Shown here piece after piece: positions 58,145 through 64,000 of a DNA stretch of 64,000 nucleotides. The stretch's first letter is position 1. Each line of letters opens with the position of its first letter. The translations under genes and the position numbers were made by a program. The notes under the pieces are model-generated. The model ran no database searches, was not told the origin of the DNA, and worked only from the letters and a program-made list of their open reading frames with translations. Origin of the DNA: an uncultured Draconibacterium sp. Its GTDB lineage: Bacteria; Bacteroidota; Bacteroidia; Bacteroidales; Prolixibacteraceae. The DNA lies in NCBI RefSeq assembly GCF_963677565.1, contig NZ_OY781981.1:1488001-1552000 (forward strand), written 5' to 3'.

Positions 58145-58162
58145 CTCCCCCTGCAGGGGGAG
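58145..58162. repeat. C-run/G-run palindrome, copy 6
   Basis: CTCCCCCTGCAGGGGGAG is a perfect 18-base palindrome, followed by TGCCGAAGGCGAGGGGG. It lies about 85 bases before the next gene. Confidence 0.75.
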
Positions 58163-58247
58163 TGCCGAAGGCGAGGGGGTCATTATGCCCTCAGCAAACA
58201 ACTCAATCAGTTTTTTAATGAACAGCTAAACATTAAAATTTTTAATT

Positions 58248-59402
58248 ATGAAAAAGCAAATTTTAATTCTAACACTTTTTGTAGCGGCTATTTTAGTCGG
58301 TAACAATGCTTTTGGGCAGGTCCCTGCTACTCCTGATATTGATGCTTTGGATGCGGTACCTACATACTGCACCCCAGCTGTAGCTATTGATTGCGGTAAT
58401 GGAACGGATGCTTTAGCTCCAGTACCCGGTACATCTTATGAGTATACTATTACATCTCCAACCACAACAGGAAGGGTTCATTGGTTTGTAACAGATGAAG
58501 CTTCCCTTATAGATGCCCAGGGAAATATAGCTGCGACTATCGATCCATCGAATGGAACAGGTAATTATATACTAACCGCCGATGCAGCATATAATGATCC
58601 TACCCAAACTTCTAAGACAGTTAATATTACGTGGAAATCATTTGATGGTAATAATAATAATGTAATATTGGTTGTATACAATGTTGACGATGCAAATTGT
58701 ACGGACAATATGGAAGTATATCGCATTATTCCTCAATACAGCTTTACGCTTGATATTGCGAGTATAGCAGATAATGGTGTTGATGGTAGTTTTGATGGTA
58801 CTACTGAGACGCCTATTGAAGATTGTGTAAATCCAATTCAAAGTGCATCGTACGATGGTACTACTTTAACTGTGGATTACGGAACAGATTACGTTTTCTT
58901 CGCAGTTAATGCCGCCAACTGGCAGACTTCATGGTTGCCTGACAATTTTGATGTAACCACAGATCCTAATGGAGGCCTGGGTGGAAGTACTGTAGCTGTT
59001 ACAGGATGGGCTTATCCTGACGAAGCAGCAACCACTGGTACATGGCATGCCATAGGGGATGCTACTGATGTTGTTGAAGCATCACATTATGATGGAGTCG
59101 AGTCCGTAAATGGGTTCGTTGGCTCAAATGGGGCATGTATTATTGTCCGGGTTGAGGTTGTCCATGGTAGTTTAGATGAAAACATTACCGATCAAACCAT
59201 TAATCTGACGGTTAATGGTGAAATGTACAATGCTCAAACTTCATCTTATGACGGTACCTATCCTGATTTAGATGATGATGGAGCAGGTGGATGTACGGAT
59301 GATCTTGTAAGTGACAACGCGGATTACGTACTTACAGCTAGACCTGATGTTGATGAAAGTACTCCTAATCCATTTGAAGACAAAAATCCAAATGGTGACT
59401 AG
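58248..59402 (+). CDS. small secreted protein 1 of the giant-exoprotein locus
   Basis: The protein has 384 residues with an ATG and a clear signal peptide (MKKQILILTLFVAAILVGNN, cut near AFGQ). The mature chain is acidic and rich in Asp, Thr and Asn, with an apparent beta-sandwich domain containing VHWFVTDEASLIDAQG, NITWKSFDG and ANCTDNMEVYRI. It ends DYVLTARPDVDE followed by a short Asp/Asn/Pro-rich tail; DLDDDGAGG near the end could bind calcium. No enzyme motif or T9SS sorting domain is recognised. The CTDNMEVY motif links it to the next secreted protein (CTDNIEMY). It is flanked on both sides by repeat-rich intergenic DNA. It may be an accessory surface protein of the giants. Confidence 0.85.
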   Translation: MKKQILILTLFVAAILVGNNAFGQVPATPDIDALDAVPTYCTPAVAIDCGNGTDALAPVPGTSYEYTITSPTTTGRVHWFVTDEASLIDAQGNIAATIDPSNGTGNYILTADAAYNDPTQTSKTVNITWKSFDGNNNNVILVVYNVDDANCTDNMEVYRIIPQYSFTLDIASIADNGVDGSFDGTTETPIEDCVNPIQSASYDGTTLTVDYGTDYVFFAVNAANWQTSWLPDNFDVTTDPNGGLGGSTVAVTGWAYPDEAATTGTWHAIGDATDVVEASHYDGVESVNGFVGSNGACIIVRVEVVHGSLDENITDQTINLTVNGEMYNAQTSSYDGTYPDLDDDGAGGCTDDLVSDNADYVLTARPDVDESTPNPFEDKNPNGD

Positions 59403-59438
59403 TAGTTATGAACTTTGCTTTTTCATAACCTAAGATAT

Positions 59439-59452
59439 CCGTCGGTTGACGG
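59439..59452. repeat. CCGTCrGyyGACGG palindrome, copy 3
   Basis: CCGTCGGTTGACGG, 14 bases, preceded by AT and followed by A as in the other copies. It lies 37 bases after the stop of the small secreted protein gene. Confidence 0.6.
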
Positions 59453-59746
59453 ACAGGTCAGCGCAGAGCGCAAGGGGCAGAGCGCATGGAGCAGCGACTC
59501 CGTGCCCTGCTCTTCGCCCTGGGCGATGGATGAAGGACTGAGGTTATGAAGAAGATTCGCAAATTGGAATTTTGGAATAGAGAAGCTTAGCGTCTTGGCG
59601 CCTTGGCGAGCGTTTTTTTCACGCAAAGCCGCAAAGTCGCAAAGAAGATCCAACCGTAAGTAAACGGAGCACTTTGGAGAGAAGCCCGAAAGGGCATACG
59701 AAATAAACGGCGTTTCAAAAATGTGCTTGTCATTACAATCTTTCTT

Positions 59747-59849
59747 GTCATCTCGAAGGAGGTACAGCTTGTCCCGAACATTCGGGAACTGAGAGATCTG
59801 TAACAGCGGAGCAAAGGACTAACAGATTCCTCTCTTCGTTCGGAATGAC
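59747..59849. repeat. REP-like intergenic palindrome, family A copy 3
   Basis: Starts GTCATCTCGAAGGAGG, contains GAGAGATCTGTAACAGC and AACAGATTCCTCTCTTCG, and ends CGGAATGAC. A TCCCGAACATTCGGGA hairpin (59772-59787) is inserted in the left half, making this copy longer than the others. Confidence 0.85.
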
Positions 59850-59984
59850 AATCAATCGGAGAAATGCAACGAATTAAAAACATAAAAACATGATGAAATG
59901 TGAACAATAATATACACAACATCAGTAAAGGCAAAGCACCGCCTGGAGAAAAGGAATCCTTTGGAAGGATTTTTCAATCCTACT

Positions 59985-60066
59985 GTCATTTCGACGGAGG
60001 GACGACGGAGAAATCTGTCTCTGCAGAGCAGAAAAGCAACAGATTCCACACTGCGTTCGGAATGAC
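59985..60066. repeat. REP-like intergenic palindrome, family A copy 4
   Basis: GTCATTTCGACGGAGG and GAGAAATCTGT in the left half, AACAGATTCC and TTCGGAATGAC in the right half. Confidence 0.85.
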
Positions 60067-60414
60067 AAGTACCGGTGGCACGCTATTGCTAAATATGCGC
60101 GACGGGCCACGTGGCCGTGCACCGGCAAATCGGTTTGCTATGGGCTACGGGCTTGTCACGCTTACTAAAAAATCCTCTGTGAGCCTCTGTGTGCACTCAG
60201 CGCTCTCTGCGGTAAAAGAAAATACCACAGAAACAGCGCAGCACACAAGGCCAAACAGGGCGATTTATACCCAAAATCCAACAAAGATATTCCGCACGAA
60301 CTGCATCCCGAATAGTCGGGACAAACTCGAAAATGGACGCTTGCAGGAGGAAAAGGTTGGAAAGGATGAAGGATTAGTGATTAAGGATTAATTATGAAAG
60401 GCAAAATTAGTAAT

Positions 60415-60610
60415 TGAGTGAATGAGTAATTGAGTGAATGAGTAGGCAGTATGTAAATAACAACAGGCAAAATACTATTGTGACCTATGTACCTGATGTG
60501 GTTAAAAAACTTGAAGCTTGAGACTTACGACTTGTAGCTAAAAAAATTGAAAGACAAACAAAAGAAATAAATACTTAAATGCCAAAATGCTTGAATAGTG
60601 AAGAAATAAA
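60415..60610. repeat. long intergenic direct repeat, copy 1
   Basis: About 196 bases, from TGAGTGAATGAGTAATTGAG to GAATAGTGAAGAAATAAA. It is repeated 263 bases downstream with only a few substitutions and a small insertion. Confidence 0.85.
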
Positions 60611-60677
60611 TACTCGTAGCTGAAAATAGTAAATGAGGAAAAACTTAGCGTCTTGGCGCCTTTGCGAGAAAAAGGAA

Positions 60678-60880
60678 TGAGTGAATGAGTAATTGAGTGA
60701 ATGAGTAGGCAGTATGCGAATAATAACAGGCAAAATACTATTGTGACCTATGTACCTATGTGGTTCAAAAACTTGAAGCTTGAGACTTACGACTTGTAGC
60801 TAAAAAAATTGAAAGACAAACAAAAGAAATAAATGCTTAAATACTTAAATGCCAAAATGCTTGAATAGTGAAGAAATAAA
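60678..60880. repeat. long intergenic direct repeat, copy 2
   Basis: About 203 bases, matching copy 1 closely. The size difference comes mainly from an extra ATACTTAA-type duplication near the right end. It abuts family A copy 5. Confidence 0.85.
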
Positions 60881-60884
60881 GACT

Positions 60885-60967
60885 GTCATCTCGAGGAGTA
60901 CAACGACGAGAGATCTGTAACAGCAGAGCTCAAGAAGCAACAGATTCCTCTCTTCGTTCGGAATGAC
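60885..60967. repeat. REP-like intergenic palindrome, family A copy 5
   Basis: GTCATCTCGAGGAG and GAGAGATCTGTAACAGCAGAG in the left half, CAACAGATTCCTCTCTTCG and TTCGGAATGAC in the right half. Very similar to copy 6. Confidence 0.85.
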
Positions 60968-61075
60968 AGAAAAAACTTGAAGCTTGCAACTGGTAAAGGA
61001 TTATTGATAACAGATAAAGGATTAATTATAAACAAATACTCGTAGCTGACAGCTAGAAGCTCGTAGCTAAATAAA

Positions 61076-61789
61076 ATGGTTCGACTGAAAAAACATATTA
61101 TCCACTTAACCCTGGCAATACTGCTGGCGGTGCTGGCTGTGGCAAATGCTGCGGCACAGACGCCTATTACGGTGCACGAGTGTGATACGATGACTTTCAG
61201 TGTAAGCAGTAGGCCAAGTATTGATGATACCCACTTTATCTGGGATGTTTTCCAGGCCTCGAATCAACCGGTGGAACTGCTCGATGAGACACTGGCGCTC
61301 GATCGTGCTACTTCATTTGTGGATGGGCAGTACGCAGGCCGAACAGTGCAGGTTATTGGATTGGCTCCCGGCGAGTATTATGTCAGTATCCATGTTTGGG
61401 ATGAAATTAGCTGTACTGATAACATTGAAATGTATGTGCTGACGGTATTGGAATCGGAGCTGGAAATGGAAATTTCAGCCGACTCGGTATGTATTGGCGA
61501 GCCTACCAATGTGTACATCCGTTTTTCAGGCCGTGGTCCTTACGAGGTGCAATACACCATTGGCGACCAGGTAACACCAAGTGTAGTAAATGTAATGGGT
61601 GGTGTTGATGATCCGGAGTTGGTAATTCCGGTTACCGACCCACTGCCTGTGGGCGAAACTACATTCTGGATAATACGTGTTGAAGACAATTGTAAGGCCT
61701 ACGAGTACGACGTGAATGATCGACCCGGTACCGGTATTGTGATTTATCCAAAACCAAGCCAGTCGCAGATTTACTTAAAAGACGATTAG
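61076..61789 (+). CDS. small secreted protein 2 of the giant-exoprotein locus
   Basis: The protein has 237 residues with an ATG and a strong signal peptide (MVRLKKHIIHLTLAILLAVL, cut near AAAQ). Two beta-sandwich-like units follow. The first has VHECDTMTFSVSS, FIWDVFQAS, LAPGEYYVSIHVWDE and SCTDNIEMYVLTV. The second has DSVCIGEPTNVYIRFSGRGP and a C-terminus GIVIYPKPSQSQIYLKDD. These resemble PKD/Ig-like domains. The CTDNIEMY motif is shared with small protein 1, and the IxIxPKP ending resembles the IxIxPRP ending of both giants. No enzymatic residues are recognised. It is likely an accessory surface or filament component. Confidence 0.85.
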   Translation: MVRLKKHIIHLTLAILLAVLAVANAAAQTPITVHECDTMTFSVSSRPSIDDTHFIWDVFQASNQPVELLDETLALDRATSFVDGQYAGRTVQVIGLAPGEYYVSIHVWDEISCTDNIEMYVLTVLESELEMEISADSVCIGEPTNVYIRFSGRGPYEVQYTIGDQVTPSVVNVMGGVDDPELVIPVTDPLPVGETTFWIIRVEDNCKAYEYDVNDRPGTGIVIYPKPSQSQIYLKDD

Positions 61790-62319
61790 TGAATGGGGAG
61801 AGAAAGGAGTAATTTTAAGGATTAAGGATTAAGGATTAATGATGAATAAGGCAAAAGGAAGGAAGGATTGGTTAGTGAGTATATGAGTAATTGAGTGAAT
61901 GAGTAATTGAGTTGGCAACAGGCAAATAGCAGTTGGCAAGTGTCCCGAAAGGGCGAGATGTGAATAACCCAGTGCTTTAGCTCCGGGGATAAAGAGCATA
62001 AAAGAATCGCGCTTCACGACGAGGCGATGATTAAAAAACGAAAGCTGTTTGGAGCAAGACATGTAGAAGGCTGATAAATGAATTAAGGATGAATTGGCTA
62101 ATGAGTAATTAAGTGAATGAGTGAATGAGTAGTGATATGCAATTGACAAAATAATAACTTGAAGCTTGAGTCTTGTAACTTGAAGCTTCCGAAAGAAAGA
62201 CAAACAAAAGAAATAAAGCTGTCATCTCGAGGAGTGTAACGACGAGAGATCTGTTACAGCAGAGCTGGGAAGCAACAGATTCCTCTCTGCGTTCGGAATG
62301 ACAACAAGAAATTAAAGAA
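61790..62319. other. repeat-containing intergenic region
   Basis: About 530 bases. It contains tandem GATTAAG and GAGTGAATGAGTAATT phrases, CTTGAAGCTTGAGTCTTG-type units shared with the 60.4-60.9 kb repeats, and family A copy 6 at the right end. No gene is supported. Confidence 0.7.
62221..62302. repeat. REP-like intergenic palindrome, family A copy 6
   Basis: GTCATCTCGAGGAG and GAGAGATCTGTTACAGCAGAG in the left half, CAACAGATTCCTCTCTGCG and TTCGGAATGAC in the right half. It ends 17 bases before the ATG of the next gene, so it should be part of that gene's leader or promoter region. Confidence 0.85.
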
Positions 62320-64000
62320 ATGAAACGATTGATGTACATAGTAATCTTCCTGCTGATGGCGGCAAATCTGCTTGCCCAGGAAACCTATGTCATCGATTCA
62401 GTATGTATTGGCGCCACTCGTACGTATCGTATCGATGGAGATGAGGGCGATACCTATGAATGGAATATTTACCGTATGCCCGATTCTTCGCTTTATGCCA
62501 GCGAGGTGCCGTACATCGATTTTATGGATGAAGACCGTCCCGCTGTTGGCGATACTACGTGGGGCAGCGAAATCGATCAGCTTTGGGACGAAATTGGTGA
62601 GTTTGATGTGGAAGTATTGCATTGGTCGGTACATGGTTGCGATACTGTTGAGATCGGAAAAGTAAAAGTATTCCCTGCACCGGTTGCACAGGCGGGTCCC
62701 GATCAGCTTGTTTGTTCACTTGAAGATATTGTGGTGAATGCTGATACAGCCTGGAACTTCAGTTCATTGCTATGGACAAGTACCGGAGACGGAACATTTA
62801 GTGATCCGACAGCTTTACACCCAACATATTATATTGGTCCGGCTGATTCGTTGAGCGGAAGTGTTCAACTTGTTATTACTGCCTTTGGCCTGGCCGACAA
62901 CATTACTTGCGAACCTGCAGTTGATACGGTAGAATACTTCTTTAGCGATCCTGTTATCAGCCTTCAGGTTTCAGATGTTTTGTGTTACGGTACCGGTTCA
63001 GCATATATTGAAGCAACGGTTAGCGGAGGTGTTGCCCCATACCTTTATGCGTGGACCGGACCTGAGGGATTCACAGCTTCGGATGACAGTATCGGTAATC
63101 TTATAACCGGGACTTATGTCTTAACGGTTACAGATGATAACGGATGTTCAACCATCGATTCAGCCTTTGTAAGTCAGCCCGATGAAATTCTGTTAACGAT
63201 TGATAGTGTTCAGAACCTGAGCTGTTACCAAAGCAATGATGGATTTATCCTTGCTTCGGCAACAGGCGGTACTGATACGCTGATCTTTAACTGGGAGGGA
63301 TATTCGGGATATACAGCCAGTGGAACTGAATTGTATAATTTACCGGCCGATACCTTTATCGTTACGGTTACTGATGCCAACGATTGTGAGGTTGTGGATA
63401 CCGTGATAGTAACAGAGCCTGAACCGCTTTATGCTCTTATCGACAGTATTATCGATGTGCAATGTTACACCTTCGATAACGGTGCGGCTCACGTAATCGT
63501 TGATGGTGGAACAGCTCCATTCGCATATGAATGGGATAATGATCCTGCATTGGATTCGGCATGGGCAGTTGGCCTGGCTCCTGGTCAACATACCGTAATT
63601 ATTACCGATGCCAACAACTGTGTGGCCTATGATACAATTGACATAATAGAACCGGAACCACTTGTTCTTAGTGCAGATAGTCTGGATGTTCGATGTGGTG
63701 GTAAAAAGCCGGGAGCAATTGATTTACACGTTTCTGGAGGAACCCCGTTTGCCAATGCACCTTATTACCTGTTTGAATGGACAGACAGTACCGGAACCGT
63801 TTTTGCTACTACCGAAGATGTCGATAATTTGGCCGGAGATCAGTTGTATACGGTTTGGGTAACCGATTCATTGGGATGTACTGCTTTCCATCAGGTTTAT
63901 ATTAATGAAATTAAAAATATACTACTCACAGCTACGGTGGATACTGCCAAATGTTATGGCGATACGTGGAGCATTGATTTAACAGTGGAACGTGGACGTA
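62320..64000 (+). CDS. SprB-repeat exoprotein (3' end beyond window)
   Basis: An open frame of 560 codons from ATG 62320 to the window edge without a stop. The signal peptide is MKRLMYIVIFLLMAANLLA, cut before QETY. A short PKD-like N-terminal domain (SVCIGATRTYRIDG, TYEWNIYRM, HWSVHGCDTVEI) resembles that of small protein 2. A second Ig/PKD-like unit follows (AGPDQLVCSLEDIVVNA). Then come SprB repeats opening with VLCYGTGSAYIEA, LSCYQSNDGFILA, VQCYTFDNGAAHV, VRCGGKKPGAIDL and AKCYGDTWSIDLT, most with GG(T/V)APYxYxW-like cores. It is probably another large T9SS cargo. Its C-terminal signal cannot be seen. Confidence 0.9.
   Translation, partial: MKRLMYIVIFLLMAANLLAQETYVIDSVCIGATRTYRIDGDEGDTYEWNIYRMPDSSLYASEVPYIDFMDEDRPAVGDTTWGSEIDQLWDEIGEFDVEVLHWSVHGCDTVEIGKVKVFPAPVAQAGPDQLVCSLEDIVVNADTAWNFSSLLWTSTGDGTFSDPTALHPTYYIGPADSLSGSVQLVITAFGLADNITCEPAVDTVEYFFSDPVISLQVSDVLCYGTGSAYIEATVSGGVAPYLYAWTGPEGFTASDDSIGNLITGTYVLTVTDDNGCSTIDSAFVSQPDEILLTIDSVQNLSCYQSNDGFILASATGGTDTLIFNWEGYSGYTASGTELYNLPADTFIVTVTDANDCEVVDTVIVTEPEPLYALIDSIIDVQCYTFDNGAAHVIVDGGTAPFAYEWDNDPALDSAWAVGLAPGQHTVIITDANNCVAYDTIDIIEPEPLVLSADSLDVRCGGKKPGAIDLHVSGGTPFANAPYYLFEWTDSTGTVFATTEDVDNLAGDQLYTVWVTDSLGCTAFHQVYINEIKNILLTATVDTAKCYGDTWSIDLTVERGR

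Larger units (their letters stand above)
56514..58247. other. repeat-rich intergenic region after giant gene 2
   Basis: About 1.7 kb without a credible gene. It holds two copies of the REP-like family A, several C-run/G-run palindromes, two CCGTCrGyyGACGG palindromes and a 9-base inverted repeat (58011-58019 with 58038-58046). A 277-codon frame at 56518-57351 is a translation of these repeats (SSRRGHEERSV occurs in it twice) and is not accepted as a gene. Transcription of giant 2 may end anywhere within these hairpins. Confidence 0.75.
59403..61075. other. repeat-rich intergenic region between the small secreted protein genes
   Basis: About 1.7 kb with no convincing gene. It contains three family A palindromes, two long direct repeats, a CTTAGCGTCTTGGCGCC-type unit (59586 and again near 60645) with an adjoining CGCAAAG-rich stretch, TCCCGA/TCGGGA hairpins (59772-59787 and 60306-60321), and short phrase repeats such as GAGTGAATGAGTAATT and CTTGAAGCTTGAGAC. 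Frames here (for example 59900-60391) read through the repeats and are rejected. Confidence 0.75.

Noticed and set aside
59900..60391. 163-codon frame in the intergenic island
   Set aside because: It crosses a family A palindrome and phrase repeats and shows no protein-like composition.
56556..62302. Family A repeats as a CRISPR array
   Set aside because: The copies are 80-100 bases, imperfect, self-complementary and separated by hundreds to thousands of bases with no regular spacers or cas genes.

Overview
The window looks like a chromosomal segment of a Bacteroidota bacterium, probably of the Marinilabiliales/Prolixibacteraceae type. This is inferred from several signs: Bacteroidota-style promoters (TTG, about 19-23 bases, TAnnTTTG), a stand-alone atpD-atpC pair with a very short epsilon subunit, a DUF3810 protein, a PorP/SprF-family type IX secretion (T9SS) protein, SprB/HYR/PKD-like giant exoproteins, and REP-like intergenic palindromes. 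The species cannot be named from sequence alone.

Bases 1-16.8 kb are an ordinary housekeeping region. In order they hold: the end of an unknown gene; an exported HEAT-like protein; a secreted beta-propeller-like protein (minus strand); a PQQ-type beta-propeller protein; an MMPL/RND transporter overlapping a polyprenyl diphosphate synthase by one base; atpD-atpC with promoter and terminator; a family 9 glycosyltransferase; a probable Tat lipoprotein amidase; rlmN; and, on the minus strand, a metallo-beta-lactamase-fold hydrolase and a DUF3810 membrane protein. An M19 dipeptidase closed by a strong terminator ends the region.

Bases 16.9-64 kb are one large same-strand exoprotein locus. Two giant genes (about 6,750 and 5,902 codons) flank a porP/sprF-type gene. 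The giants are paralogous at both ends (HYR-like then G8/beta-helix-like N-terminus; a shared C-terminal module ending IxIxPRPxIIKQ). Their interiors differ and are built from tandem HYR, SprB, PKD/Ig-like and other cysteine-containing modules. Neither giant ends in a type A or type B T9SS sorting domain that I can recognise. Downstream lie two small secreted proteins and the start of a third SprB-repeat protein that runs off the window. The small proteins share a CTDN[IM]E[MV]Y motif, and one of them ends much like the giants.

The spaces between these downstream genes (56.5-58.2, 59.4-61.1 and 61.8-62.3 kb) are packed with several families of palindromic and direct repeats; I saw none of these families with confidence in the first 56 kb. 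My working reading is a surface adhesin or filament system exported by T9SS, with a dedicated PorP/SprF partner and small accessory exoproteins, sitting in a repeat-rich and probably recombining part of the genome. Export route and function are inferred, not shown.
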